Below, piece after piece: positions 48,778 to 62,746 of a DNA stretch of 64,000 nt. Position numbers and translations under genes: made by a program. Below the pieces are notes generated by a model. It was given only the letters and a program-made list of their open reading frames with translations, had not been told where the DNA came from and searched no databases. Numbering within the stretch: the first letter of the stretch is position 1; each line of letters begins with the position of its first letter. Source of the stretch: Oscheius tipulae (lineage: Eukaryota > Nematoda > Chromadorea > Rhabditida > Rhabditidae); assembly GCA_037178975.1 (NCBI GenBank), contig JASJZH010000006.1, forward strand, positions 1 to 64,000, in the 5' to 3' direction.

Positions 48778-51700
48778 TTCTCACACCTGAAAGTTGATAA
48801 ACTATAAAAATGTTGTTTAGAAAAGGCACGAGAAGAGGGTAGTATAGAATAATAAAATGACTCGTTTTGCGCAAAATATAAAACTACGATAAAATGACAA
48901 TTCTCAGATGAGAATATGAACGAAGTACGCGGACCATTTTTAGGGCGTGGTCAGACCGTTTTATAAAATGAAAATGATGACTAACAGCTTGTATAAATTG
49001 TGATGTCGTGAAACGGAGTGTTTTCTAAATTATGGCGTCTTTAATCTAAATACGTTGTCATTTTTTAAATGAGTTTTTTTCTGTGGTCCAAGGTCCATAT
49101 TAATGGCTGCTGACAACGAACCATTTTCAAGACAAAAAGACGAAAAAGAATCAGGAAACGGTAAACTGCAAAAACGACAATTTGTTTGCCTTTTGTAGAG
49201 ATTAACGGCTTAGCAAGCGCCAAAAAGGGGTGGTGGGAATTCGGGACAAGAGGAGTCGCGGGGAGGTTTCGAAAACAGCGACGAGGGAGAAACAGAAGAA
49301 AAAGTATGTCCGAGGCCGAGAAACAAGAGTAAAAGTTCTTCGTTTCAATAATTCTCAGCGATCAGGAGGGACTGACAGTAGAACGATCCTTCCTTAATTT
49401 ACTAGATGTGCGACCCTGCCCGCGCTGAGAGAGGACGAGGGAGAGTTTTGGCTTACCGACCTTGAGACACATTCCCGCCATCGTCTCCTCTCTCTGAAAT
49501 CCTCAGAAAAACTCTGGGAGAATGTTTTCAAGCCACAATGGCCTGTGCCCTCGAGGACGCTCAAAAGCAGGCTCTTCTTCTATTGACATTGGCGACATTT
49601 TGACGCTGATAAACACGACGAGACCACTACGATGGACAATCGCTCCGAACTGTATGAGACTCTGAGCATGAGATGGCGATGGTAATGCGGACTGTGTGTA
49701 GGCGAGAGACAGGTAGAGAGAAGGATTCGGACAAAAGGTTTCGCGCTGCGCGTTGAGTCAGCCGACCAGGGGGCAGTTGGCGGCCGCCGCCCGCAACACA
49801 ACCCCCTTCCGATGACCAGTCACCCAACAATTTTTTTTCAAACTAGCTTCGTTTAATCCATAACTTTTGACAAAGACATAGCCGCACATGTGTAAAAGCA
49901 ACCCAAAATGAAATGTATCCAAGTGAACACACTTTTTAATTGTTGACCTCGGCAAGAGACACAGAAGATGGAAAAAGGAGAAGATGATAAAAGCCTCTCA
50001 AAGGTCATAAAAGGTGGCTTAAGAATAATCAATTAGCTGGAAGGTACGGGAGTCATATCTCGGAGTACGCCTCCGGCTGCAGAAGCATAAAGATAATGGC
50101 CGAATCGGGTCTCTGTTTAGGGCATGTTTTTATGATACTTCACAAAGAAACTTTTTTCTTACCATTCTTCTCGTTTTTCATAAAGAAAATCATTTTCACA
50201 AATTGTTTCGCCGCTAAAACAAAATATTTAAGCTCGAAGAAACAGATTTAGAAGATATAACCTGTGTGCGTAAAAACAGCGAGACGTTATGGAACCAGCG
50301 GGTAGAATGACATGATTTTGATTCTTATTATTCACTAAAACTGACATTTTGTATAAGTATGAAAAAGACCCATACTACGTTAAAGTTGGTATCCCCTCAC
50401 TTTGGACTTAGCAGGATATTGAACATCGTTTTGCCAACTGCAATAGCAGAACTGCAAGTTTCAGTCAAAGCAACAAACTTCTATTTCAAAGATAACACAT
50501 TGGCTTTAAAAAAAGATTTTGAAAGGAATCGGTAAGGTTTCAGTTGCGGATAATATGCAACCAAATGTGACGATACCGAAGATACAACTGACATCACAAG
50601 ATTTTGATTTTGATTGTTCACAAGATTTCATAAGATGACACGATACAGGTGTTGAGAAGAGTGGAGAGAGGGGTAACGAGCAAAAGCGAGTTCGCGCGTC
50701 GAGGCTCGGGGCCAGTCTGCTGCCTGGCTCGCGTGTTTGCCCACAGACTTACCATATTGAGTTGGTCGACCACACATTTTGTGTGTGTGAGAGAGAGAAA
50801 CTGTGGTCGAAAAACTGAATCATTTTTGAAGGGATCTCTTGGCGCGCGAGAACATGCGACAGTATTAGTCTAAATGAAAAAAACGGGTATGGAACGAAGA
50901 GAGGGGGATGAAAAATGACTTCCTTTCGAAGCCACCTGCGACCATCTGGTCCATCAGAGCAAATCGTATTGATTCCATGACTAGAGGATCTTATGCATCA
51001 TCCTCACGCAACACAAACGTCTAAGCAAACGTGGGATGCAAAAACTTCCGGACTTTTGGATGGAAAATTGTGATAAGAGATGGGTTGAAGAACCGTTGAC
51101 ATAAAGCTGGGCGTAAGACAGAGGAAAATGTAGGAACATTTCTTTTTCCAAGACGAAATCGTTATAGCCGGGCAAGACGTTAGAGGTGCCCACAACAGCA
51201 GCCATCATAATAAAGGTCAGAGCGCGATGCAATATACCCAAAGGCGGGACAGAGAAAGGAATCGATCGATTGGTCCTCACCCTAAATGACTGCTGAACTG
51301 CTACAAATTTTTGAGGTAAGAACGCTGAAAGAAAGGTAAAAACTTGCTATTCCTGTGGAGTACTGATAAAAACTGGGAAAAGGTGAAATTAGGATGACTG
51401 AAATGCGTGGTTTCCGGGCAAAACTGTTATTCTTTGGCAAAAAAGAGCTAATTTGAGAAAATGCCGTATCTGTCTCACAATTACTATTGTGTTAATCACA
51501 AAAAGAGAAGGTCAGAAAATTGGCAAAAAGCATTAAAAAAGCGCGGTCGTTGCCAGTTTTGAACGAGACTCGATGTCAAATAGTTAATAGCTAAAGGCAC
51601 AAAACACTTATGATCATGATTTCTAAATTTATCAATGGAAACCCGGAGGTCTGAAACCGTGTACCGCAGGATTGGAAGGTAAAAACCTTTATCATCAAAG

Positions 51701-53942
51701 CTTTTGGGCAGAAATTTCTTAAACCTATGCAGAAAAGCGAAAATGAGTTATTTGATTCAAAGATTCCAGAAGCGAAAGCTTCTAGGGTCCATCAAATGTG
51801 AGCAGCAAGCAAAGCTTTGGTTCATCAATGAGGAGAAGGGGGCTATCTCCACACTCTGCCTCCTCCCATCACTCGGTTTTGGGTGGCGTAATGGCCGGGT
51901 GGCGTTTGGAAAGCCCGATTGTGTTGAGTCACAATAATAGATTGCTCATGAGTCACTAGCGTTTACGCTTAAGGACAATCAAAAGATGGATGAGAAGCAA
52001 GAGGCAGACAGGAAACAAGGACTCGAAGAAAGATATCATCAGGATATTTGTCCATCGCTGCAGGTCCACCAAAGACAAACACAGAAAGAAGCTATTCATT
52101 GCTTTGAGCTCAAAAGGTTATCTGGAAACGTAGCCGAATTTTTCGCGATCGCTAAACCCTTTCTCACCCAATAACCAACTGCTTGTGGTAATACTATACC
52201 ATTTTAAGGTAAGTGAAGGCAAAACGAATTCGAAAGGGCTTTTCTCAAAGCGAAAAAACGACGATGCAAACAAAGCTCTTCATTTCGGACATATAAACCA
52301 GCTTGTTTGTACCTGAAAGTTGCAATGTAACTCTGGGAAATAGATGGCATCAGAGGAACTGAATCTGTCTGATTTTTTGACCGAGTGATGTCCCATTCGT
52401 TAAAATATGCAAAATCTGAGCGCAGTTCGCTCTGCTTCATTGTATTCTAGACTCAAATTAGAGCCGCAAATCTTGCCTAAGAAACCTTTTAAAATGTTTT
52501 GCGCTCTTGTTTTTTTGTTCAAAAAAAGGTAAAGGGTTGAAAAGTAAATCTATAGAGGAAGAAGTGTCGCACCGTACAAAAACAACGAGACGAAGCACGT
52601 TGACGAATGTCAAGCCCGGGCCGTTTGAACAGACCAAATGAGGCCGAGCCCGTAAATCTTGTTCAAGCGGGGGTAGCCTGGGTCTCGTCGCGATCTCTGT
52701 CGCCTGTAATTAATTGGAAAACGGGGAGAGATTGTTTGATAAACACACGCTTTTTAAACGAGATCTCGGATTGATTTTTGTTCTCCCGAACACTTTTTGG
52801 CTAATCTGATGAAAGCCATTTTTTATCCTTTTTTACAATGGCTTAAACACTTTTTGGGTATATCCATAAACTTTTCTGATACTAGGCAGCTTAGAAACCA
52901 GTCGTGCATTTATTTGTGCAGTCCAAAATTGGGTTTCATCTTAGTTCGATTTTTGAGGAAAGCGATACTACTGTTTCTTCATAAGAAAGAATGACTACAG
53001 TGTCCCGAAATGCTTTACGTGGCCGGACTCCTGGGAGAGCGGGAATTCAAATTTAGTATTTTTTTTTTAGATAACCTTTTATCAGCGTATAACCTTCGTT
53101 TTTATTTTTCGGAATGTGTTGCTTGCTACCGGTAAAGGCTGCTACTAGCCGCGTTTTAGAAACAATAGGAACGGAAGAGAACGAAAATACAAACTGAAAA
53201 AAGAGCGAAATTTAACTCTGTTAAAAAGCGTCTATGAGTCTCGCCACGAAACGTATTTCCATTTTTGTACTCAAAGTAGGTGAATTCGCTTTGCGCTAGT
53301 GGAACGCAAAGCCAAATCACCACACATTCAAAGTTGGTATGCTTGTTTTTCCTATTCAGTTTTCAGACAGTTCTGTTGATAGCATAATCATCTTGTCATT
53401 TCATCCAAAAACGGATACACTTCATTCTAATAAGTGTTCCATGAACTTTCAAAAACTGGAATAGATTTCAGTAAAGTTCAGAAATTTTTGATACAGCCTA
53501 CCGTATTCTTGAAGCTCAACAATAATGTAGCGCCTGAGCGGAGGGATGGCAGCCAGAATGCGGACAGAAACAATTGCGCCGCCGCCTGGAATGACTAATC
53601 TCTTTCGATAGAAAATGCCAATTCCATACATTAGCGACAAGAAACGGTTTTGTTTCCAAGCTACAGGGTGTCTAAATTTGGAACAAGGTAAGGGTGGTAC
53701 AAGTATGACAGAAATCGGTTTTGAAATGTTAGCAAAGATTCTATCTCAAATTGTTTTCAGTAGCATGAGCTCATAGCTTTGAAGAGCGAGTTCTTTCTTT
53801 TATTTCTTCTCAACTGATTGTAGCAAAGAAAACTCGAATTGATTGGGCGCCGGTCACGATAGCTCTCACCCAAAAACACTCGCCCTTTTATCACCTTCTC
53901 GAAAAAAAAGACATAACTAGCTGCATGCTTTCAGGTCAAACA
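48778..53942. other. Intergenic region between divergent genes, no gene recognised
   Basis: Separates the myosin gene (leftward) from the PRPSAP gene (rightward), so promoters of both probably lie here. Open frames are short and without family similarity. A second copy of the CTTTGCGCTAG repeat sits at 53280-53323. A plausible trans-splice acceptor TTTCAG lies at 53929-53934. Confidence 0.5.
53280..53323. repeat. Dispersed repeat CTTTGCGCTAGYG, copy 2
   Basis: GTGAATTCGCTTTGCGCTAG followed by TGGAACGCAAAGCCAAATCACC; compare 39421-39462. Confidence 0.75.
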
Positions 53943-56419
53943 ATGTCAAATCTCGCATATAAGGCAGATGAGAGCAGTGGAATGGTTCTGCTCTCCGGGA
54001 ACTCGCATCCGGAGCTGGCCAGACTCGTATCTGAGTAAGTTTTTATAACACCTTAAACATCTTTTTCAATTTCAGTCGCATGGGTATTCGCCTCGGAGAT
54101 GCAATTGTCTACAATAAAACCAACAGGGAAACGTCTGTCGACATCAAACAGTCGGTTCGAGGAAAACACGTATTCATTTTGCAGAGTGGGTCGAAGTAAG
54201 TACGTCGGCAGTAGCTTTGATCTATTTTTTTCTTAGGAACGTAAACAACGATGTTATGGAGCTTTTGATTCTCATCTACGCCTGTAAGACGTCAATGTCG
54301 AAGACTATCACCGTCATTATGCCATATCTGCCCTACTCGAAACAGTGCCGAATGCTGAGACGATCATCTATTCCGATGAAATTGATTGCTGAGATGATAT
54401 GTAAAGCCGGTGGGTCCTCTATCATTTTGCTGTTTTTGCACTGTTTTCTATTGCCCCGTTTTTGTACATTTTATTTTTAATATATTTTTAATACTAATAA
54501 GAATTATGGTAACACATTAAGTAAGTTCGGCTTTTCTTTTCGTATGCTACGATTCAATGCCTTTTCAGGTGCAAGTCGTATGGTATCTCTCGATCTGTAC
54601 AAGAAGGAAATCCAGGGCTTCTTCTCTATTCCTGTTGACAACCTACGTGCTTCTCCATTCCTTCTCCAACACATTAAGGAATATGTAAGGTGTCTAAACA
54701 GTTCTTTTCATTTTCAGCTTGTAGATTCCTGACTACAAAAACGCCATCATCGTGGCCAAGTCGCCAGGAGTGATGAACAAGGCCACCTCATATGCGGATC
54801 GTCTTCGTTTAGGTAATGCGTGCTTCCGTTTTCCCCTTTTCTTTTGCCTGGCTCGATTTTTCCACCTAAAAATAACTTGCTTGGCCTTTTGTAATCCTCC
54901 CGTTTAGGAAGTGAGTGTCTATATTGTAATTCGTCTTCTTCAAGGGTAGGCAACCCAAGACGATTAATCTTTTTCTTTCTTTCTCTATCGCATCTTCTAC
55001 TTCTACCTATCCCAGGCCCTATTTTCTAATCAAAGCATGCAACATCGTGACACTGCATGGTGTAATTCCAGATCATGTTATACACCAAGAGCGTACGTCG
55101 AAAATTGAAAATATATCTATGCTCACTGTTTGGTTTCATTTCCTCCTCTTACTCGAGTTTAGGCGTGGCCGTTATCCATGGCGAGCAGAAAGATCTGGAA
55201 GAGTCGGGTCTCGAAGATGGTCGTCAGAGTCCTCCACCAAACTCGACATATACTCCGTTTGAACTCTTCCCTTGTAAGCTGAAGCTATACATTTTTCGAT
55301 TACTTGTATCATTCAGCTCAGGGGCCGAAGCAGAAGCCTCCACTAACCGTTGTCGGCGACGTAGGCGGCCGAATCGCAATCATGGTGGTATGTGTCAACA
55401 TTTTCCGCTCTATTCTTAGACAAAATGTTTCAGGATGACATCATCGACGATGCGCAATCGTTCGTAGCCGCTGCTGAAGTTCTCAAGGCCCGTGGAGCCT
55501 ACAAAATTTACGTTTTGGCCACTCATGGAGTTCTGAGCTCCGATGCTCCGGCTCTTCTGGAAGCTTCGCCCATCACCCAGGTAACTGAATGTTATCCAAA
55601 ACAGGGTGTCTAAAATCTATTTATTAGACCCTCAGAGCAGTAAATATTAATCAGTAATGATTAATCTAAAGCACCGATTTATCTGTACTTTTGGAGTGTC
55701 TAAGGAGGAGAAAGTCGTTTACATGCGAAGTGCACGACATTTATCACTATTTCAGCAGTCGGGGGCTCATCGATATATCGATTGTGTTCAGTTTTCAGCA
55801 GCCGATAAATTCCCAAAGTTTAGCTGAGATTCTTAGTCCGGTAAACGTGATACCCTTCTTACGAGTCATGCAACTTGGCGCGTTTTTCTTAACAAGACTG
55901 GGAATCTACTACATACACGCAATTGTATTATTCTTTTCAAAGCTGTTTTTTTAAGGAGGGGAGTTGTTGTGAAGAGTACTTTAACCGAAACAATCACAAC
56001 ACTTTCATTATATCATGCATTGTTCGGCTACTAAACCGCAACTTGTGTAACGATTGATATCCAAATAGCACTTGCTTAATGAGGACTCATTTTTAACGCC
56101 CAACACTCATATTTCGCTGTGGCACAGGATCTCACAGCGCTTTCTCATTCCTCTCACTCTCTCATAAAACAGCTGGCTGCGACGGGACTAAAAGATCTCG
56201 TGAGCCTTCGATTTCTCCTCTTCCTCTAGCTTCTAACTTCTTACAAACAACACTTTTCAGGTGATTGTTACCAACACTGTGCCCCATGAGGTGCAGAAGA
56301 TGCGCTGTCACAAGATCAAGACAGTCGATGTCTCCCTGATGTTGTGCGAAGCCATACGACGCATCTACCACAACGAGTCGATGGGTCAACTTTTCCGTGA
56401 CATCACACTCGACGATTAG
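53943..56419 (+). CDS. PRPSAP: Phosphoribosyl pyrophosphate synthetase-associated protein
   Basis: About ten exons from ATG 53943, eight bases after a TTTCAG acceptor, to TAG 56417-56419. The protein follows the PRPP synthetase fold: [51 protein letters not shown] and [18 protein letters not shown]. After that comes the insert [15 protein letters not shown] found in associated proteins (PRPSAP1/2) but not in catalytic subunits. The PRPP loop reads [10 protein letters not shown] instead of the catalytic VDDMADTCGT form. It ends with [10 protein letters not shown] and LFRDITLDD. In mammals these proteins join PRPP synthetase complexes as non-catalytic, largely inhibitory subunits in the cytosol. 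An AATAAA signal lies at 56775-56780. Introns are 30-60 bases except two of several hundred. Confidence 0.9.
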
Positions 56420-57991
56420 AGGTAAAGACGCCAGGGAAAACCATGCAAAGAAAATATCGATTCAGGTCGTCAGAAATCCAGGGATCTCCTCTCTTCAGCT
56501 ACTGTTCACCTATTTAAATGTGTCAACAAGTAACTTCAGAGAGGAGATACCTTTCAGAAGCTCAGTTAATATACTTTCTATATTGTGTTGTAACTGTTCA
56601 TTCCAATATTCCTTTTCATTGACTTCGATCTGCGTATGCAGCATTTCCTCCCTCTCATTTATTTTGCTCACCATATTTTCAGGTGTTGCGTTTAATATTA
56701 GTCCTCGTTAGTGCAAAACAATCTTGTCGAGAATCTAATTTATTCTCCATCACGAGTATTGCGCTTATATCAAGAATAAAGGGTCAATAGTGTTAGAAGC
56801 TGGTCGTTGAAAGGCTTCTTTTAGACTGGTCTTTAGATTTGCAGTCTCAAGCAACCTCGAAGTTTTATTCACACAATAACTGAGTGACGATAACACAGAA
56901 CAGCAGTGTTGTAGGTCTTTTTCGCAGGACTGTCGCTTGTTGCGTATGTATGGTTGCTTGTTTAGAAACACTTTCATGATAAAAAGAATATAACTCACAC
57001 AGCTCATAGGCCTCTGGAAACCACAATATTCACGATTGTTTCATAAGGCGTAAAAAATCAGCAAACATGGGTGCAGCAATACAACCAAATTGTTTTGTTA
57101 CAAAGCGACTTGTTTCCTTTTTGCAAGCTGTCTACATTAATAAATATTCCAATTTTGAAAATCCCCATATACGGACAGGCAGACGGACACGGCTGAATGG
57201 TTCAGACATAGAAAGCCAGAAAATTCCGTCCGCTCGAAGCAAATTTTCAGTTTTGGTTGATGATGGAACAAGTGCAGTGGCTCAGGGTTCCTATTTTTCT
57301 TTTATTTCTTACGGTCAGTACGGCAATAGCCCCATCTCAAATCGTCAGATTGCAATCTTATCAGTAGTCCAGCAATCTTGGAACACTGAATTTATATCAG
57401 AGTGTCTCTTTTAGCTCATCTGCCCCTTTCAATATTTTCAACAAAAGCTAGTTAATTAATGAGAAAAATTCCCTTGATTATTATAGACACGAGACGGGTG
57501 GTTTTCTCTTTCTTATTGATCTTTGTTTTAAAACTATGAATAAGCGTCTAGACCAGGATTCATTCATTCATAAACGTTTGCCGGAATTGAACTTTGCTGA
57601 CTATTTGATAGCTTTTGCATTGGGTGCTTGAACTATATAAGGCGAACATTTTCTTCTATTCCACAGCCTTAGAACACTTATGTCACAATATGTTTGTCCT
57701 TTTATTCTTATTGATAAGTTAGGATTGAGCTTGTATAAGACGAGCTGCATTACAGTTTCGCCTTATCAAAAAACTTGTAGTATATTTTTTAAACTTCAAC
57801 TAGCTTTCTCCGAGCATCCTAAATCTGCCCCTCCGTTCATGCTCTCTACGTCAGCTGTTTTATCGCACACACACTCTCTCGTCTTCCTCGCGCTGTTCCG
57901 GAGTCTCGCATGACTTCTTATGTTTGTTAAAGCTCCCGAGTAGTATCCAATCAACTTTTCTTGATTGATTTCTTTTTTGAGCACATTAGGA
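56420..57991. other. Intergenic region, no gene recognised
   Basis: 3' flank of the PRPSAP gene including AATAAA at 56775-56780, then AT-rich sequence up to the SLC26 start. Frames near 56765 and 57067 show no recognisable family or splice structure. Confidence 0.45.
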
Positions 57992-60900
57992 ATGAAATCG
58001 CCTGTGTTAAAACGGATACAAGGAATCGTTCCTATTCTGGATTGGTTACCCAGTTATAGTGTTAAAGAGAATTTGCTGAAAGATATAATTGGAGGATTGA
58101 CAGTAGGAATCATGCATATTCCACAAGGTGAGCATTTACCTTTAGTAAGCATTTGTTCCTAGGAATGGCTTATGCATCATTAGCGAATCTCCAGCCAGTT
58201 AATGGCCTCTACACATCGTTTTTTGCTCCACTAATTTATATGTTTTTTGGAACGTCGCGGCACGTTTCATTAGGTCAGTTTCTGCCAGGAAGCAGATTGA
58301 GAGCAAACTGATAATGCAAATCCATACGCGACAGAAAGATATAGAAACAACAGAGACATTTGTGGTTTTCAGGAGTTTTTGCTGTTGTGAGTTTGATATC
58401 GGGTTCTTGCAACATACGGGTCACCGAAGAGCTCTTTGCCAAAAACGGGTCATTCTATGAGAATGTTGATAAGGAGCACATTTCAATCAACGTCTCTACT
58501 TCGCTTTGTCTATTATCAGGACTGATAGGGGTGAGTACTATTCGGAATGTATGTAAATTGCTGTCTAGATCATCATGGCCCTGCTCCGGCTTGATTTCAT
58601 GCTAGCTTTTCTTTCGGATCATGTGATCAAGGGCTTCACAACGGGAGCCGCTTTTCACGTGTTCGTGGCACAGCTGAACAAAATAATGGGAGTTAAGCTA
58701 CCACGCAAATCAGGCCCAGGAAAACTGTTTTTGGTTTGAGGGGATCAAGCATTTTGAAACTCATGCTTTCAGATGCTCCAAGATGTAACAGAGTCTGCTC
58801 TGAAAGGGCTTGTCAACTATTACTCATTGGGAATTTCTCTATTTACCATAGCTGTTCTCTACTGCTCAAAAAATTATCTCAATCCAGTCATTAAGAAAAA
58901 AGTTAAGACTGTGCCTGTACCCTATGACCTCATTGTGGTACGTTTGCCACAAGCATCGCAAAGACTTTTCAGATGATCGTCGGCGTAGCTCTCTCTTCAA
59001 TCTTCCAGTTTTCTTCTAACTTTAATATAAAAATCATCGGCTTAATTCCTACCGGGTATCACTTGTTCTTGTTCTTGTATCGCTTTTGCAGTCTCCCTAC
59101 ACCGAAAGTGCCCGACGTTACTTTGTTCCCTTACATGTTCTACGATGCAATCTCCGTGGCTCTCGTTGCAATGGTAGTGACAATTTCTATGGGAAAACTG
59201 TTTGCAAAGAAACATAACTACAAAGTTGATGATCGACAGGTAAACTGCTTTACTAAGCCGTTCACAGACCCTAGTTTTCAAAAGTTAGATTTTAACCAGA
59301 CCGACTTTCAGGAATTTTACGCCCTTGGCTTATGCGGTGCCTTAGGATCGTTCTTTCCAATCTGGCCACCATCCACTGCTTTGGCAAGAACATTAGTTTA
59401 CGAGGCGGCTGGGACCAAAACGCAGGTATCTTCATACGTGAAATGAATCATGAATTGTTCAGCTAGCCACAGTATTTTCTTGTGGACTTTTGCTTTCCGT
59501 CATGCTTTTCTTGGGTCCATTTTTGGAAGCTCTTCCTGTCTGTCTTCTATCTTGTATCATCATGGTGGCATTGAAGGGAATGTTCATGCAGATGACCGAA
59601 ATTCCTCGTCTATGGAAGATTTCACGGCTGGATGCGGTATTCGCTATTATGACGAAAAGAGCTAATATTCAGCTTTGTTTCATAATTACAACCGCGGCTA
59701 CCGTCGGATTTGACGTTGTTGAAGGGCTATTGGCAGGTGTGATCTTCTCTTTCGTTACAGTCATCTACCAAACTCAAAGGTAAGCGGAAATATTTATTCT
59801 TGAGCCATTTCTTAAATTATCACCTTAACTCTGAGGTCATTGTTTTCTGTTGAAGCGATATTCACCGAGGTAGCTAGAGATAAGATCCTTGCTCTTCTGC
59901 TTCTCTATCCATTTGGTATAGAGTTGCACAGTTGTGCAGAACAGCGGCTTGACTATGCTGGTCACGTACCTACGCGCTTTACTGGCAAGTACAAAACGAA
60001 AACTGACCAATTTTGGTTAGCATTGTGCTCCAGGCAGTGGCAAAAGACTCTATCGGCTTCCTCTCTGGCTACATTTAGGCCATCAACTAAGGCATCATGT
60101 TCAATACAGCAGTTGTTGATGCCTGAAATAGAGAGTAAAAAGATGCGAAACGCGTAAAGTAAAGTTTTGTATGCTTTCGCTACATAGTTTACATCAAACT
60201 AGTGCCTTACAGGATAAGACTCTGTAACCGAATCGAGATGTTTTCATCAGAAAAACATTGACCTTCGCTAAGCAGACTCTAATAATTCAGTTCGTTGTGA
60301 GAAACCTAACAGGCGCCATCCTAACAGATAAGAAAAGAGATTTTCTGTCTCGAAACAATGTTTTGGACCTTGATTAAACATCATAATATCTTAATTGAAT
60401 ACACATACCTGGCACATCAGCTGGAAAGGCTATTGCAAACGAGACGGCGCCACTGAAAGGCCCAATGCCACACTTCCATGCTCTGACACTGCTGACCAGA
60501 CCTAGTCCCAGTAGAATGGCGGTCAGAAGGTGCATTTGTGGCAATAGGTGCCTGAAATAGAGAGAACTGTGTGCACAGAGTGAACGACCCCTGAGAAAAA
60601 AGAAGACTCGACTCATTGTGTCCGGGAGAAGGGGGCAGGCAAGGAAACGGAGACAAGATTGTGTACGCGGCGTTAACCTCCAAGTGGGGCGTCTGAAATT
60701 TGTGCGGATGCCAGACCACAAACAGAGAGTCGGAGCGCACAATTGTGTGTGCCCTTCGGCTTTTTCGGGAGCTATCACTTTTATGGAATGATGCGAGGTG
60801 TGAGCATCTGGTCGCAAGCAAACTGGTCCGGGGTCTCTCATCTTTCAAGGATTAATTTTTTCCCTTATTGGCGGCAAAGGAAACTTTTTTTTGGGCGCCC

Positions 60901-62214
60901 ATGCAACCCCGAACAGAATGGCAGGACTAGAATAGAGATATGAACAGGTAGATTGTAGAAAAGAAAAAGAAGCCGCTGGGAAGAAAAGCGTTATAGAGAG
61001 TAGTTCTCATTACCTAAACGGAGTCTGATATCACTAGAGCAAATGTGCTAGTTTACCCTCCACGTATGTTTCACCAAAAAAGTCGTGTTTATTTTAGCGA
61101 TGTCTATTAAAAGAATAGTTCAAGTTAGGTTATAGTCACAGCATGCCACGCGGCTAGAAGTCATATTTCCCAGTTTGCAATCTGCAAAGCTTTAATGACA
61201 AATAAGCAAAAATAAAATGCAGCCAACGCTTTGATCTTGTAGTTTAAGGCCCTAGTTTCTACTGGTGCTGTTCGGGAAAAGCAGAGATAAAAGGCAATCT
61301 GAAGATTGTCAAATTTGATATAAATTAGGCGAAAAAAAATAGAAAAAAGTGTACGATGTGGAGCCAATATGTCTGACACATGTTAGCATATCTTATGCTC
61401 AAGCGAATTACGCAATTTGAAGTGCGGCCAAACAGAAATCTGGCCGCAGCCCAGCTTCTCCTCGGGGTGCCTCCGGGGCCGGAAAAGCGAGTGGACATTG
61501 GCGCAGATCATCTAAATAAATGTCACTTTATGAGCTCCTAAAGCATAAGTGGCTGAGGGAAGACTTTGCTCGGATTAGAGCTCGTGAGGGACTGTGTACC
61601 ATTCTCCCAGCTGCAATTCAATATGGGAAAATATCTGTGTCTGTCCCTCTCGCGGCGAGTGAGAAGAGCACGTGTGCGCGGGAAGATCTCTGAGTACACT
61701 ATTTCCAGATCGTCTGTCAAGATTTTGGAGGAGAATGACTCGGAAAAGGGCTCCATCTTTCTCAGCCTCAAAATTGAAGGCTCGCTATTTTACATGAATG
61801 TGGAAAAAATTAAAAAAGAACTGAATATAATACTAAACGAGTCTTTAACGCCAAGGTAAGATTCACTCCATTAAAAATAAAATCCATCCTTTCAGAATAA
61901 AATCCAAATCTTACAGTTCGCTTCATTCCCATCTGTTGCCCGTGTACAATCACAAAGTTCTGACTATTGACATGTCTACAGTCAATTTTATCGACAATTC
62001 TGGTATATCTATGCTAAAAGAGGCTTGTTTGAACTTGTGTTATGCTAATGCTGTTTCAGTTAATTGCTGAGCAGGAGAAAAATAGCCTTAAAATCAAATT
62101 CTTCAACTTTACAGGTTCGTGAATCAACTTTTTTGTCATTCATTTTTCTTTTCAGAATCGGCTAGAGAAACGATAAAACGATATTCTTGCAAAGACGAAT
62201 TCATAGCAACATGA
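57992..62214 (+). CDS. SLC26-family anion (sulfate) transporter with STAS domain
   Basis: ATG 57992 follows a CACATTAG acceptor. Membrane-domain landmarks appear in order: [108 protein letters not shown] and a run of hydrophobic helices to VTVIYQTQR at about 59779. Then comes an intron of about 1.8 kb. The C-terminal STAS domain resumes at about 61600 ([34 protein letters not shown]) and ends TGA 62212-62214 after [12 protein letters not shown]26 proteins exchange sulfate, chloride, bicarbonate or related anions at the plasma membrane. The first base of the exon after the long intron and the junction near 62035-62060 are uncertain. Another gene lies antisense in the long intron. The 530 bases between this stop and the stop of the convergent glycosyltransferase gene hold no clear gene. 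Confidence 0.87.
59837..60535 (-). CDS. Secreted phospholipase-A2-like protein nested in an SLC26 intron
   Basis: Three exons on the minus strand (60535-60409, 60122-60008, 59981-59837) join in phase into 128 residues. [19 protein letters not shown] is a signal peptide; the mature protein opens [10 protein letters not shown]. Exon 2 holds the PLA2 active-site signature NNCCIEHD with the catalytic His-Asp pair, then [10 protein letters not shown], which corresponds to the second catalytic Asp helix. Two Cys that normally pair in secreted PLA2 (the one two positions after HD, and the one before the second Asp) are Leu and Ala here, so that disulfide appears to be lost as a unit. The canonical calcium loop is not obvious. 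The family hydrolyses the sn-2 ester of phospholipids outside the cell; activity of this member is uncertain. It lies wholly within the long intron of the plus-strand transporter gene. Confidence 0.75.
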
Positions 62215-62746
62215 AATAACTTTTTGGTATCACATTATTACAAATTATGCGTTCCTACATCATGCATTGAGCGAGATGTGTAAGCTATGACGCAGTCATC
62301 CAAGAACACTGCCATCCAAGTAGATCCGAATTCACATACACAGAAGCAAAAAGTGTAGTGCTAAATAACATGTTTATTTGGGGACCGGACATGAGGATTC
62401 AAATTCTTTACCGAGATGCGTGTCCTTAAAAGGCATCTGCTATAGTTATGCTAAGCTCTGTAAATCACCAGTTCCGAGAGATGGTGTAGCCGATATCACT
62501 TCTGGACGGTTCGAAGAATCGATCACGGTGACACCTCAAAATAACACAAAGCACCAACATGGCTTGAGTTGCTCTGCCACCTTTGTCACAAAGATCAAAC
62601 TCGACGTGAATGCCCGAGCTACAGTGTAATGCTTCAACTGATCACCAATAGAAGATAAACGAAGAATGTTTATTTGCAAGATAACTAATGAAACTACGAT
62701 ATGACTATTAGGGACCCGATTTGGTGATGTTCCGTAAAAAGTGCAT

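Noticed and set aside
60374-60848. Two overlapping minus-strand frames of 143-155 codons
   Set aside because: Only the stretch from 60535 down to 60409 is used, as exon 1 of the PLA2-like gene. The upstream parts have no start context or similarity.
62378-62629. 83-codon plus-strand frame after SLC26
   Set aside because: No signal peptide, domain or splice support; it lies between two convergent 3' ends.
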